Both the position numbers and the translations under genes were made by a program. The notes under the pieces are model-generated. The model ran no database searches. It was not told the origin of the DNA and saw only the letters and a program-made list of their open reading frames with translations. Below, piece after piece: positions 25,232 through 35,356 of a stretch of 64,000 nucleotides of DNA (its first letter is position 1; each line of letters starts with the position of its first letter). This DNA comes from Thalassotalea psychrophila (GTDB lineage: Bacteria > Pseudomonadota > Gammaproteobacteria > Enterobacterales > Alteromonadaceae): positions 3,286,001 through 3,350,000 of the forward strand of contig NZ_CP134145.1 of the NCBI RefSeq assembly GCF_031583595.1. The letters run 5' to 3'.

Positions 25232-26586
25232 TACTGTTTCTCCTTCTCGGCGATTTCAGCAACAATACCTGCGCTTTGTTCGTCAAGAATGTGGAAGATT
25301 GATTTACCGCGACCAGCTACAACTGAATGTATTAGGATTAATGGTAATGCAGCAATTAGACCTTGTGCTGTTGTCACAAGTGCCATTGAGATATCGCCAG
25401 CCATAATTTTAGGGTCACCAGTACCGTAAAGAGTGATTGATTGGAACGTACCGATCATACCAACAACTGTACCTAATAGACCTAATAGTGGTGCGATAGC
25501 CGCTAAAATTTTGATGATATTAATACCACGTTCAATTTTTGGCGTTTCACGTAAAATGGCTTCATCTAGTTTAAGTTCTAGAGTTTCTGCATCAACGTTC
25601 TTATTATCTTGGTAAACCTGTAGCAAACGACCTAGAGGGTTATTTGCGCTAGGGTTAGCACGATTCTTAAGTTGTGCTGCAATTTTGCCGCCCATTAAGA
25701 ATAAGAATACTAAACGTTCGATAGCAATTAATAGACCGAAGGCTAAAACACCCGCGATTACATAACCAACTGTACCACCTTGGTGGAAACGTTCTTCTAA
25801 AGTCGCTTTTTGCGTTTCTAGATTTAAAATTGTACCTTTTGATGGATCAAGGAACAATGGCGCGTAACCTGAAGTCATTGAGATGAACGGAGAAACCGTA
25901 CCAACAATGCTACCATCTGGTTGCTTACCTAGAGGTTGAATTTGACCTTGGTCATCGTTGTAGTTTAAGTAGCCTTGCTCTGATACAAGGTTAAATGAAC
26001 CGATACGAGTGATTTGTTGTGAAGATTTTGAACCGTCTAATTGTGTAACTTCAGCTTCGAAAGAAGTGATTTTACCAGATTCAGTCATCTCAGTTTGCAT
26101 TGCAAACCATAGTTCTTCTAATTCAGCAAGAACTGGAATTTCTTTAGCATTAGCTAATTTGTCAAGCGTAGCTTCACGACCTGGGTATTGCGCACTTACA
26201 ATTGAAGTAGCAATAGTACCGTAGGCATTACCAGATGCACGACGAACAACACCAAACATTTCACCTAAGTCGCCTTTAGCTGCTTCCAGCTCGGCTTCTC
26301 TTTGAGTTAACATTCTTTCGTTGTCAGCAAACGCTTTCGTTAAACGAGCGTTACGAGCTTGCTCTGCAGCGCGATCTGCTTGTGCTTTCTTTAAAAGAGC
26401 TTGTTTATCAGCACGGGCTGATAAAAATTCTTGTTCACGTTTCTTGTCAAGCTTGGCAACTGATACACGATCAGCTTTAACTTGCTTTAATAAGTCATCT
26501 AATTGGTTAGCTGCTACGTTTGTAGAAATACCAGCAGTTAACATTAGAGTTGCAGCTACTGCTGCCGTTTTAATAAATTTATTCAT
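25231..26586 (-). CDS. ttpC: long MotA/TolQ/ExbB protein (TtpC-like)
   Basis: Protein of 451 residues. A signal-like N-terminus (about 1-26, ending NVAANQ) precedes a charged coiled-coil periplasmic region (about 28-115, many K/R/E/Q). The membrane part comprises a helix near 275 (VGYVIAGVLAFGLLIAIERLVFLF) and the ExbB core LAAIAPLLGLLGTVVGMIGTF...GLIAALPLILIHSVVAG. In Vibrio TonB2 systems the equivalent protein, TtpC, is needed for function. Translationally coupled at both ends by TAATG overlaps. Confidence 0.92.
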   Translation of the reverse strand: MNKFIKTAAVAATLMLTAGISTNVAANQLDDLLKQVKADRVSVAKLDKKREQEFLSARADKQALLKKAQADRAAEQARNARLTKAFADNERMLTQREAELEAAKGDLGEMFGVVRRASGNAYGTIATSIVSAQYPGREATLDKLANAKEIPVLAELEELWFAMQTEMTESGKITSFEAEVTQLDGSKSSQQITRIGSFNLVSEQGYLNYNDDQGQIQPLGKQPDGSIVGTVSPFISMTSGYAPLFLDPSKGTILNLETQKATLEERFHQGGTVGYVIAGVLAFGLLIAIERLVFLFLMGGKIAAQLKNRANPSANNPLGRLLQVYQDNKNVDAETLELKLDEAILRETPKIERGINIIKILAAIAPLLGLLGTVVGMIGTFQSITLYGTGDPKIMAGDISMALVTTAQGLIAALPLILIHSVVAGRGKSIFHILDEQSAGIVAEIAEKEKQ

Positions 26587-27368
26587 TATTCACCAGCCCC
26601 CGCTGCATATACAGGTAACTTGATTAGATCTGGAGCAGTTTGCTTACGAGCCATACGTACGGCTTTAGTAATTGGGTTAAGGTATTCATCACCAAGCGCT
26701 AACCAAGAGCGTGTGCTGTTGTCCCAAATCCAAGCATTTCTCATATCAAGAGATTGTGCTACTAACACGGTACGACCCATGTGCACGAAATCTACAGTAA
26801 TCTTTTGGCCTTCAAATTCTAACTCACCTTGGTAAGCACCAAACATAGAACCGTAAGATGTTTCAATATCATAAGCTTCAAGTACAAGACGGAATTGCTC
26901 AGCTACTGAGATACCTTGACGAGACATAACATCGTTAAGTTGGTCTAAACGCTTGTTACGGTCAACTAGGTTAACAGGGATATCTGCAGCAACAAATTGC
27001 TCTAAAGAAGCAATCATTTTGTACATTAACGGTACAACACCCATTTTAGTTTCAGCGATAGTACCAATTTGGCGTACTAAAGAATCAATACCTTTTTGTT
27101 GGTCGTTAACTAAACGTTGAACATGATCGTTATAAACTTTCAAGTTTTCAGTTTCGTCAACAACTGTACGATACTCAGCAAGTAACTCTTGTGATTGCTC
27201 GTAGATGTTATTGATTTTCTGTTGTGATTTGGCAGAAGCTTTAACTGTTGCAGCTTCACTCTTGTGTAATTCTTTAAGGCTATTAGCGCTAGCAACATTG
27301 CTACCTACTAATGCCATAGCCCCGATAATCGACGTTGCGATAAGGCTTTTCTTGCTTATTTTGGACAT
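26586..27368 (-). CDS. DUF3450 domain-containing periplasmic protein
   Basis: Exported protein of 260 residues, first gene of the TonB2 operon. I use the ATG at 27368 (preceded by GGGAAC) instead of the in-frame TTG at 27377. Signal peptide about residues 1-29 (ending NVASA). A long alpha-helical, coiled-coil-like segment (about 30-120) is followed by a compact C-terminal domain with MFGAYQGELEFEGQKITVDFVHMGRT. DUF3450 proteins are constant members of this operon type, and their exact role is not established. Confidence 0.93.
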   Translation of the reverse strand: MSKISKKSLIATSIIGAMALVGSNVASANSLKELHKSEAATVKASAKSQQKINNIYEQSQELLAEYRTVVDETENLKVYNDHVQRLVNDQQKGIDSLVRQIGTIAETKMGVVPLMYKMIASLEQFVAADIPVNLVDRNKRLDQLNDVMSRQGISVAEQFRLVLEAYDIETSYGSMFGAYQGELEFEGQKITVDFVHMGRTVLVAQSLDMRNAWIWDNSTRSWLALGDEYLNPITKAVRMARKQTAPDLIKLPVYAAGAGE

Positions 27369-28621
27369 AGTTCCCAACCAATTGCTATTTAACTTTTATT
27401 CCAACAAAATCCATTAAATTAGATTTAAGGACCCAAACATATTTTATTGTTCAGTGCTTATAAGTTGTTAATCTTAAAAATACAATCTTGTTAACCTTTC
27501 GGTTACAAGGACAACCTGTGAAGTTATCAAAATTGTTATTTCTAGTCTGTTCTTCAAATGAAAACAGCTCTCTATAAGACAATAGCTGCACGCTAAAGTC
27601 AAACATTTTGCTCAATTTGAATAAAACAGCATGAAAAACATACAAAAAGTATGGTTTTCAAGCTAATTTTTCTAAACACACAACTTAATTGCATTCAGGT
27701 TACATTTTTACTGACTCTTTAAGGATAGTCAATCATATAAATTTCATCAATTTGTAACAACGAAAATCCCCTATCTCAAGGTAAGTTTCGCCAACATTAA
27801 AAAACGGTTCTACACAGTGGTTTATATAGCAGTTATTAATTTGAACTGTTTGCCTTTAAAATCAGCCAATCTAATTGTTGAAACCTTTCATATATAGGCA
27901 ACAAATTGCCAAGTAAATCTTCTTCGGATAAGTTTCTGCCATCCAACATTTCATTTATCAATGAAAATATTGTTTTTAGATCCCTCCTTCCATCGATGTA
28001 GTTAAATAAAAGTGCCATTATTTTATTTGGCGATAAATCAAATTCAAAGCCTGTAGAATGTTTTAACTTGATTACTTGTATTGGTTTTTATCAATACTAT
28101 ACATTCTTCTTATTCATGAAGAAGCAGGTAATAAAGGGGGATATTTCATAGTTGTTTAAACACTACTACTCATATTTCATTGTGATTAAACCAGTGTGAC
28201 TCGGAGTGTTTTCTAATACTGTTTTGTAGTTTGATATTTTTTCAACTTGGCCTGTGCGTTAATTACGGCTTTGATTACGGTTTTGATTACTCAATGCAAT
28301 TAACTTTCGTATATTACAGCTCCCGTCCCCCCCCCTCTGTTCTATATTACAAGCTACATAGGACCTTGGGGGTAGATTCTGAACCAAGTACCTTTAAATC
28401 TAATTGAGTCACACCTAAATGATGAAATACACAATCACAATAAAAAATTATTTTTCGGATGTTAGGGTTACGATGTACTATCTTTTAAATAACCAAATTG
28501 ACCGATTAAATCCTTTGTAACCGTTAAACCTTTTCATCTAATAAATTGTTACAAATTAAATTATAATCTATATTTCTATATGGTAGTGTTACATCTTATT
28601 TACATTGAATGGATTTCAAAA
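27369..28621. other. 1.25-kb region with TonB2 operon promoter and a gene remnant
   Basis: Divergent region between the TonB2 operon and a small lipoprotein gene. It is AT-rich apart from a run of eight C at 28327-28334. The only coding trace I accept is the fragment at 27836-28018. The TonB2 operon must start from the 27.4-27.8 kb part, but I could not single out a promoter, and no Fur box was recognised. Confidence 0.45.
27836..28018 (-). pseudogene. possible small or truncated winged-helix-like (PqqD-like) protein
   Basis: Sixty residues from the only ATG in the frame (FNYIDGRRDLKTIF, then two amphipathic helices). The frame stays open upstream to a TAA and reads VIKLKHSTGFEFDLSPNKI immediately before the ATG, in keeping with the domain. 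This suggests the coding trace is longer than the ATG-initiated part, so the gene is either a remnant or uses an unusual start. The pattern DGRRDLKTIF resembles PqqD-like and related winged-helix tails of larger enzymes. The call is tentative. Confidence 0.35.
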
Positions 28622-28909
28622 ATGAACATTAAAACAATTATATTAGTCGCATCCGTTATAACATTAGGTGCGTGTAGCTCTACCGAGTCACAAGATAACA
28701 AAAAAGATGAGATGACGTTAGCTTCAGCGAAAAGCAATGGAATGGTTTGTGAACACCGAGCAAGTACTGGTAGCCATTTAAAGAAAAGATCGTGTATGTC
28801 AAAAGAGTTAGCCGATGAAATTAGAGAGCATAACAAGCACGACATGGGCAAGCTGCTTAATAGTAATAAAGGTGATCGACAAACTCGTGATATCGCTGGT
28901 GGTCAATAA
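28622..28909 (+). CDS. small lipoprotein with a conserved Cys pair
   Basis: Protein of 95 residues from the ATG at 28622. Lipoprotein signal with lipobox LGAC near residues 15-18. The mature part contains CEHRASTGSHLKKRSC, a Cys-x14-Cys arrangement with a TGS motif; similar short proteins are frequent in Alteromonadales, but I know of no function. No useful neighbours; followed by its own terminator. Confidence 0.65.
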   Translation: MNIKTIILVASVITLGACSSTESQDNKKDEMTLASAKSNGMVCEHRASTGSHLKKRSCMSKELADEIREHNKHDMGKLLNSNKGDRQTRDIAGGQ

Positions 28910-28952
28910 GCACTAAAAGCTTTTTTAAATAAACACTTTAAAAATTTATTGG

Positions 28953-28988
28953 AGATCATTTAATTTACTATTAAGTGGTCTTTTTTTA
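28953..28988 (+). terminator. terminator of the small lipoprotein gene
   Basis: AGATCATTT (28953-28961) pairs with AAGTGGTCT (28973-28981), including two G-U pairs, followed by TTTTTTT. Confidence 0.75.
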
Positions 28989-29360
28989 TATTATTTTTCT
29001 GCAATTAACTCTACTAGCACTTGGTTTACTCCCGCCCGACTCGAATACCCTCGTATTCCATTGACCCCAACACTAGTAACACTATTACCAATTCCATTAA
29101 GCTTGTGATCTTGTCATGCGAAATAAAAGCTAATCAGGGCACAGATTAATTGCTCCAGACGTAATCTAAGGACCTATATCCATGTATTCAAGGCATTCGA
29201 TTGATTTATACAGGAATGTAATTAATTAGAGCAAAATGGGCAATAATTTAACGCAATAGCCATAATATTATGCATTGTATTGCTCATAGTGATATTGCCA
29301 TATTATACGCCATTCGGCTGTGGTACTACGCATAGATAGAAATTCACTTTGTTTTATGCA
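28989..29360. other. 370-bp intergenic region without recognised features
   Basis: Lies between two terminators of convergent genes. No reading frame with a plausible start, no RNA gene and no repeat shared with the rest of the window was seen. Confidence 0.5.
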
Positions 29361-29393
29361 AAAAAAAAGCTAGTCATTACTGACTAGCTTTTT
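29361..29393 (-). terminator. Rho-independent terminator of the TonB-dependent receptor
   Basis: Thirteen-base arms (29364-29376 and 29381-29393) around a 4-nt loop. The A run at 29361-29368 is a T tract on the minus strand. Confidence 0.93.
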
Positions 29394-29429
29394 ACATTTG
29401 ATTATTTAAAATCAATAATTAACTTACTG

Positions 29430-32354
29430 TTAGAATTTTACGCCTACAGAAACATATGCATGACGACCTGTTGTACTATATGTACGAGGGTCAGTATTAT
29501 CATTGAAGCCTTGCTCTAAGAACGGAGGCTCTTCATCTGTAAGGTTGTTAAGACCAATGCTAGCAGTTACATTATCCATGAAGTAAGTGAATCGTGCATC
29601 ATGTATAACTTGTGAATCAACTGTACGAGTAATTTGATCACCTGCGTCATCTACATACCAGTTTTCATCAACTTCACCAATGTAACGTACTGCATAACTT
29701 GCAGACCAGTCATCTTGAGTTAGTGAAACATTTAAGTTTGACTTGTATTCAGCAAAGTTACCATGACCACCTTCATTATCACTCAAATAGTAGCCGCCGT
29801 TTGAAAGAACGTCACCATTTGCTTGAATAATATCGTAAGTATCGTAGTACGTAGTATCTAAGTTCACAGATAACTGACCAAATGAAAGTTCAGTAGTGTA
29901 ACGAGCATTAAAGTCGTAACCTGATGAGTCTACACCACCAACGTTAGAAGTACGATCATCGATATCAGACGAGTTACCGTATAAACCACCAGCATCTGGA
30001 CCGTAACGTACGATTTTATCACAATGTTCACCTGTAGCTGCACAGCTATCTAGGATTAACTGTTCACCGATCGTACTGATAGCATCAGTAATTTCGATAT
30101 TCCAGTAATCAACTGTTACTGATAAACCTTCAACAAACCCTGGGCTGTAAACAAAACCTACAGTATAGATATCAGCTTCTTCAGGTTGAACGTCTTCTGA
30201 ACCACCACGAGTAGATGATAATTGGTCACCAATTGGTTCAAAACCACCAGCTGGAACGCCATCAGCGATACAAGTTGGTGTTGGGTTAGTCGCACATGGA
30301 TCGATTACTGTTGGGCTGTTATCAGAAGCGCCCGCGAATAAATCCGATGTAGATGGAGCGCGGAATGCTGTTGATGCAGTACCACGTACAATTAAGTTTT
30401 CTGTAGGAGCCCAACGAATACCTACTTTGTAGTTTGTAGTATCACCAAACGTGTTGTAGTCAGAGTAACGAGCTGCTAAATCTAAATCTAACGCTTCAGC
30501 CATGAATACGCCATTAAGAAGAGGAATACTTGTTTCAACAAATACTTCATCAACTTCGTAGCTACCTACAGTAGCAGTACGAGATGAACCCGAAGTGATA
30601 CCTAGTGCAATTAATGCATCTGGGTAATCAGCACCCTTTTCTTCTCTGTGTTCAACACCAAATGCAACGCCAACTTCACCAGCAGGTAATTCAAAAGCAG
30701 AACCAAACATTGAAGCAGAGATGATTTGTTGTTCGTTAGAGCCTAAATCATGCGCTTCAAATAAAATGAAATCCATCATTTCTTGTGAAACAGCTGTATC
30801 TGTACCTGGTACACCAAATACATTTAAAGGAACACAACCTGCAATAGCCTCATCTGCATTAGCACCACATGATAAAACACCATCAGCATTTTCGTGAGTT
30901 GGACCCACCGCTTCAGCAACCTTCTCAAAGTTTACACCACCAGCACCGGCAGTAGCTGCATCGTTAGCGCCGAAGATATAAGATACTTCGTAGCCCCAAT
31001 CATCGAAAATTTCACCTTCAATACCAAACATTGCACGTACAGTTTCAACGCGGAAGCGAGTATCACGACCGCCTGTTTCAACCATACGACGACGCCAATC
31101 AGAAATTTCAACCGTGTCACCGTTCATATCAACAGGACCTTGAGTCATGTTGTAGTGGTTATCAGCAGAGTAAGGAGCTGAATAACCAAAGAACGCTAGC
31201 GGAGCTAAAGGAAGCGGAGCTAGTTTAGTATCAGAGGTACGACGGTTAAAGCTTAACTCTGTTTTAACACGTACTGAGTCATTAATTTCATATTGAGCTT
31301 CAGCATAAATACCGTATTTTTCTTGTGGTGTTAAGTGGTAGTTTGCTGGAGCGTAGTTGTATGTATCTTTGCCCCAATCCCAACATTGGTCATTCAAAGC
31401 ACTTGTATGATCAGATGGGTCAGATTGACCAGGGCCACTATTTGCGCCATGAGTGAATGAATCACAAGTGCCAGCAGGTAATACCATGCTTGGAGAACCA
31501 TCATCTTCAAATACTGGATCGCCATTCTCATCTAACTCAGGAATAAAATTATCTGGATTAAATGAGTTAACGCCATTGTAACGACCCCATGGTGGAGCCG
31601 AAGAGCCACCTTTAGAGAATGAACCATCTGGGTCTTTACTAAATTCGTATGCAGACCAATCACGATCGCCAGACCATTGTGCTTCTTGCTGAACGTAGTA
31701 TGCGTTAACTACCGCACTACCTTTTTCGCTAGCAAAACCAATAGTTAAATCAACTGTTTTAGTTGCGCCATCGCTTTCTTCAGTACCAACATCGTAACTA
31801 GCGTTAAATTCCATACCTTCGAAATCATTACGCGTAATGATGTTTACAACACCACCAATGGCATCAGAACCGTAGATAGCAGATGCACCATCTTTAAGAA
31901 CTTCAACACGCTTAACGATTGCAGTAGGGATTGTACTTAAATCTACAGAGGCATTAGCACCTAGACCTGAGGCAACCATACGACGACCGTTTAAAAGTAC
32001 TAATGTTCTTTCTGCACCTAGACCACGAAGTGATACACGAACTGCACCAGAACCACCATTGTTGATTGCAGTGTTAGTTCCTGCACCCGCTACAGATGGA
32101 ATCTTTTGAAGGATATCACCCATGTTTGAAATACCCGTGGCGATTAAATCTTCGCGAGTAATAACTTGTACTGGGTTAGCACCTTCCATATCGGTACGTT
32201 TGATACGTGAACCGGTAACTTCAATGCGTTCTACTTCTTCTTCAGCTGTTGCTTCTTCTGCCGCGAATGCGTTTGCAGAAATACCAGCTGTTGATGCTGC
32301 GCCAAACACTAATGCTAGGCGAACTGCTTTAGCAAGTTTATTATTGCTATACAT
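29430..32354 (-). CDS. TonB-dependent outer-membrane receptor
   Basis: Protein of about 974 residues, starting at the ATG at 32354 because GGAG lies just upstream. Signal peptide about residues 1-32 (MYSNNKLAKAVRLAL..., ending ANAFA). A TonB box-like EVERIEVTGSRI is followed by the plug domain (about 50-165: NPVQVITREDL, VRVSLRGLGAERTLVLLNGRR, KDGASAIYGSDAIGGVVNIIT) and a 22-strand barrel ending in aromatic YVSVGVKF. The family imports siderophores, cobalamin, sugars, peptides or other ligands; the substrate cannot be told from sequence. It can be energised by the TonB2 complex encoded 2 kb away. Monocistronic. Confidence 0.95.
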   Translation of the reverse strand: MYSNNKLAKAVRLALVFGAASTAGISANAFAAEEATAEEEVERIEVTGSRIKRTDMEGANPVQVITREDLIATGISNMGDILQKIPSVAGAGTNTAINNGGSGAVRVSLRGLGAERTLVLLNGRRMVASGLGANASVDLSTIPTAIVKRVEVLKDGASAIYGSDAIGGVVNIITRNDFEGMEFNASYDVGTEESDGATKTVDLTIGFASEKGSAVVNAYYVQQEAQWSGDRDWSAYEFSKDPDGSFSKGGSSAPPWGRYNGVNSFNPDNFIPELDENGDPVFEDDGSPSMVLPAGTCDSFTHGANSGPGQSDPSDHTSALNDQCWDWGKDTYNYAPANYHLTPQEKYGIYAEAQYEINDSVRVKTELSFNRRTSDTKLAPLPLAPLAFFGYSAPYSADNHYNMTQGPVDMNGDTVEISDWRRRMVETGGRDTRFRVETVRAMFGIEGEIFDDWGYEVSYIFGANDAATAGAGGVNFEKVAEAVGPTHENADGVLSCGANADEAIAGCVPLNVFGVPGTDTAVSQEMMDFILFEAHDLGSNEQQIISASMFGSAFELPAGEVGVAFGVEHREEKGADYPDALIALGITSGSSRTATVGSYEVDEVFVETSIPLLNGVFMAEALDLDLAARYSDYNTFGDTTNYKVGIRWAPTENLIVRGTASTAFRAPSTSDLFAGASDNSPTVIDPCATNPTPTCIADGVPAGGFEPIGDQLSSTRGGSEDVQPEEADIYTVGFVYSPGFVEGLSVTVDYWNIEITDAISTIGEQLILDSCAATGEHCDKIVRYGPDAGGLYGNSSDIDDRTSNVGGVDSSGYDFNARYTTELSFGQLSVNLDTTYYDTYDIIQANGDVLSNGGYYLSDNEGGHGNFAEYKSNLNVSLTQDDWSASYAVRYIGEVDENWYVDDAGDQITRTVDSQVIHDARFTYFMDNVTASIGLNNLTDEEPPFLEQGFNDNTDPRTYSTTGRHAYVSVGVKF

Positions 32355-32886
32355 GTTTACTCCCTGGACCACTCTAAGGTGATTCTATTGTTTAAAAATC
32401 AAAGCTATATTGCTTTGTTAGATTTTTTTATTGTTTGGTCATTAGACCTGATCTGTCGACAGTGATAATAAAACGATTTTATTTAACAGGTCAACAACAT
32501 AAGTTACATAAAGTTAATTTTTCTTACAAAACTACACACTTTAGTTACAACTTTCAAAGCAATGGCCGCATAAATACATGAAGTTTCAGAATATTTATGC
32601 ACAAATGTGAATAATAAAAAACGGCTTATTACTATAAATTATACTTTAGATGAAATTAATTTTTACTTTAAAAACAATAACTAAAAAAGTCATTGAAAAT
32701 TATCCCTAAAATATTAATGGACACTTTTCTATACAAATAATAAGCATTTAGTATCTATTTGGTAATCCAAGATAAAATATTACAAATAATATTATTTTCT
32801 GGCTATTTTAATTGGATTAGGTCACCCTTACTCAGATCCCGTTAACTAATTAACACTTCAATTGTTTTAGAGTCATTAATCTGCCC
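32355..32886. promoter_or_regulatory. 530-bp divergent promoter region of the receptor and TSUP gene
   Basis: Strongly AT-rich. The receptor side contains the self-complementary TGTCGACA (32454-32461, about 100 bp upstream of the ATG), which could be an operator. No Fur-box-like sequence was recognised, which argues weakly against iron control. No gene found. Confidence 0.35.
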
Positions 32887-33663
32887 ATGTTTGAACTTTT
32901 CTCAGATCCCTACTTATTATTAACATTATCTATAGTTGGGTTTATCGCAGGTTTTATTGATGCAATTGCAGGTGGGGGTGGCTTGTTAACCGTGCCAGTT
33001 TTATTGTCCTCAGGTCTTCCCCCTCATATTGCCCTGGGTACAAACAAGCTAGCCGCGTGTTTTAGCTCATTTACCGCATCAGTTACTTTTTATCGAAAAA
33101 AACTATTTAACCCGCTATTTTGGATTATGGCGGCTATCGCAACAGCATTTGGCGCTTTAGTTGGCACCATAATTGTTAATTTTGTTAGTGCCGAGCTAAT
33201 AAATAAGTTGCTACCTATTATTATCTTACTTTGTGCTTTATACACCTTGTGCTCACAATCAGCGTTGAATGAATCGGCCAATTTGCCAAAGACAAATGCA
33301 ATATTAAAAATAAAGCAAAGCATACAAGGTTTTGTGTTGGGCTTTTATGACGGTTTTGCTGGGCCTGGAACAGGTACATTTTGGACCGTTTCTTCTTTAG
33401 CTTTATATAAAATGAACATTTTATTAAGCTCGGGCTTGTCTAGAAGCATGAACTTTATCAGTAACTTTACATCTCTATTAACCTTCATATACTTTGGTCA
33501 AGTTAACTTTTTGCTGGGTTTGGCAATGGGAGTGTTTATGATAGTAGGATCATGGCTTGGCGCCCATTCAGCTATTCGCTATGGCAGCAGGTTCATCCGC
33601 CCTATATTTATTACGGTGGTAATAATCATGGCAATAAAGCTTGCTTATCAGGCTTGGTTTTAA
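32887..33663 (+). CDS. TSUP family transporter (TauE/SafE, YfcA-like)
   Basis: Inner-membrane protein of 258 residues with 7-8 hydrophobic helices. Typical motifs are GFIAGFIDAIAGGGGLLTVPVLL near residues 17-39, ALGTNKLAA (about 54-62), and the repeat-half equivalents GFYDGFAGPGTGTFW and SRSMNFISNF. The family exports sulfite, sulfoacetate or related anions; the substrate is unknown. It precedes priC by 9 bp, a common order in Alteromonadales and Vibrio, so the two are likely cotranscribed. Confidence 0.93.
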   Translation: MFELFSDPYLLLTLSIVGFIAGFIDAIAGGGGLLTVPVLLSSGLPPHIALGTNKLAACFSSFTASVTFYRKKLFNPLFWIMAAIATAFGALVGTIIVNFVSAELINKLLPIIILLCALYTLCSQSALNESANLPKTNAILKIKQSIQGFVLGFYDGFAGPGTGTFWTVSSLALYKMNILLSSGLSRSMNFISNFTSLLTFIYFGQVNFLLGLAMGVFMIVGSWLGAHSAIRYGSRFIRPIFITVVIIMAIKLAYQAWF

Positions 33664-33672
33664 AGGATACTT

Positions 33673-34314
33673 ATGGAACGTTCTTTAACTCGATTAAAGT
33701 CAATATTAGATCAGCTTGAAACTGATGCCAATGCGGCAGATCAAGCTAACAAGCAACGTAAATCACATTATTATTTGCAAGATGAAGCAATGTTTGATGA
33801 GAAATTATTTCCTATCACCAGCTCTAGTTATTACGCCTACGTTAAATACACTCAAAAACGCTTAGATCATTTACAGCAATTACTAAACACTAAACACAGA
33901 GATTTTTGTGATGCGTTAATGGCAGAGTTAGAAGAACAGATCTCGTCACTTATTACCGCAATAAAATCGAACGACAGTCGCCATCATGATAGTGAATATC
34001 GACTTGATCGTCGTAACAGGTTAAATAAACAAAAAACCCAAGCAAAAGCCAAACACACAGCTAAATTTAAAAACCAAGCAAAGGCAGTATTAATGTCATC
34101 GCATCAACTTTATGCGAAACTTGCTGAATTTCAAGGTTTTGAGCGACGTTTGCAAGAAATGATCCGAATTAAAGAGCATGAATTAGCAAAAACTAAAAAA
34201 CATGACACTGCAACTATGCAGCAAGAGATCTTAACTCTGCATCAACGTTTAGGTCGATGCAGAAAAGCGATTAGCGATGTTGAAAAGCAAATAGAAGATT
34301 CAGAAAAAAGATAA
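33673..34314 (+). CDS. priC: primosomal replication protein PriC
   Basis: Helical protein of 213 residues. The C-terminal half matches PriC: FERRLQEMIRIKEHELAK, then HQRLGRCRKAISDVEKQIE, equivalent to the FERRLREM and RLARC...IE segments of E. coli PriC. The N-terminus is a coiled-coil-like helical bundle, and the KKTQAKAKHTAKFKNQAK stretch is very basic. PriC works in replication restart by loading DnaB at SSB-coated abandoned forks. AAGGA lies just upstream of the ATG, and the gene is convergent with the DUF6445 gene at a distance of only 17 bp. Confidence 0.85.
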   Translation: MERSLTRLKSILDQLETDANAADQANKQRKSHYYLQDEAMFDEKLFPITSSSYYAYVKYTQKRLDHLQQLLNTKHRDFCDALMAELEEQISSLITAIKSNDSRHHDSEYRLDRRNRLNKQKTQAKAKHTAKFKNQAKAVLMSSHQLYAKLAEFQGFERRLQEMIRIKEHELAKTKKHDTATMQQEILTLHQRLGRCRKAISDVEKQIEDSEKR

Positions 34315-34331
34315 CCTACTAAAAATCTGTA

Positions 34332-35039
34332 TTATTCTGCCATCCAAAAAAACGTAACTGCTAATCGCCTGTCTCTTTTATCTTGGCCAAAATAACTTGA
34401 AGCGCTATGTGCAATATTTCCTTTGAAGAGAAATAATCTATTGAATTTGTTTTCTATACTCAGGTCTTCATACCAAGCACTAGGTGGCAAGCTAGTTGTT
34501 TTTAAAGCATCTACTAAATTATTATACGGTGCATTAACAATATTTCCCCCTGCAGCTCCATTTGGGTATTTAAGTCGATAAAATGAAGTACCTGAGTGTG
34601 GTTGTGGTTTCTGGCTTAAATACAGTACAGCACCGTATTGGCATAACTGTCTATTATCTACATGGGGACGGGAAGCACCTTCATTTGCCCCAACCAAAAT
34701 TGCCGTATTACTATCGACTACAACTTCATTAGAAGTTGCAACCCATAGCTTGCTTTTACCAAGTTGTTCCTTTGCCCATTCTTCAACTAAGGACAGCTCA
34801 TTTTTCTTTAAAGCATTTTTGGATCTCATTCCTGGCCATAGTTCGTTTGTATACGGCTTGCCTAATTTCCACTTCTTTTTGTTAAAACATCTATTTGCTA
34901 TTTCAGTTGCTTTTTTCTGAGAGAAAAAATCATCAACAATCCAGTAATTCTTATTTAACTCAGGTTTCTCATAGCTTAATGTTGCGGCGTCAAAAGGCAC
35001 ATCTTGAAGATTTAATTCATCGGTATATTTGTCATGCAT
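34332..35039 (-). CDS. DUF6445 family, 2-oxoglutarate/Fe(II) oxygenase-like protein
   Basis: Protein of 235 residues, resembling DUF6445 proteins of Alteromonadales. The double-stranded beta-helix part contains an HxD pair (SRPHVDN, near residue 125), a distal His (NIAHSASS) and an Arg further on (RRLAVTFFW), the order expected for Fe(II) and 2-oxoglutarate binding. Such proteins are often encoded near TonB-dependent receptors and flavin-dependent halogenases; here a receptor lies 2 kb away but no halogenase. The substrate is unknown. Confidence 0.75.
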   Translation of the reverse strand: MHDKYTDELNLQDVPFDAATLSYEKPELNKNYWIVDDFFSQKKATEIANRCFNKKKWKLGKPYTNELWPGMRSKNALKKNELSLVEEWAKEQLGKSKLWVATSNEVVVDSNTAILVGANEGASRPHVDNRQLCQYGAVLYLSQKPQPHSGTSFYRLKYPNGAAGGNIVNAPYNNLVDALKTTSLPPSAWYEDLSIENKFNRLFLFKGNIAHSASSYFGQDKRDRRLAVTFFWMAE

Positions 35040-35207
35040 AAAACGGAAATCTATAAAATAAAACTTAAGCTTAAATTAGCAGAAAACCATAGCATTTCAA
35101 ACGATTTTCTTCATGCTAAGTATTTTAACAATAGCAATTAAATTTCAATATTAAGAACATTAATATTGATGGATAAATAAAGAGAAAAAAGGGGGGTATA
35201 AGAAAGA

Positions 35208-35320
35208 GGTGGCCCCTCTTTCAGCCACATCCCGGCACATGAGTCGTCTGCTGCGGTTGCTCCCTTCCAGGCCTGGCCGAGTTCACAGAGTATCATTGCG
35301 GGAGGACCAAAAGAGGCACC
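35208..35320 (-). ncRNA. ffs: signal recognition particle RNA (4.5S RNA)
   Basis: Read on the minus strand, the RNA begins GGTGCCTCTTTTGGTCCTCC and contains the conserved tip region with GGCCAGGCCTGGAAGGGAGC and the return strand CGACTCATGTGCCGGGATG. It ends GAGGGGCCACC, which pairs with the 5' end. This is the bacterial small SRP RNA, which with Ffh targets nascent membrane proteins. Length about 113 nt, normal for gammaproteobacteria. Exact ends are inferred from pairing. Confidence 0.95.
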
Positions 35321-35356
35321 ATAATGGCGATAGGTAATTTACCTAAAGCGAGGCGC

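Noticed and set aside
27451..27645. Sixty-four-codon minus-strand frame upstream of the TonB2 operon.
   Set aside because: No start signal or domain; lies in the expected promoter region of the operon.
28321..28334. Run of eight C as a phase-variation tract.
   Set aside because: No reading frame or promoter element that could be switched is next to it.
29430..35039. Halogenase or siderophore gene cluster around the TonB-dependent receptor and DUF6445 protein.
   Set aside because: No halogenase, NRPS or siderophore biosynthesis genes are present, and the genes between are priC and a TSUP transporter.
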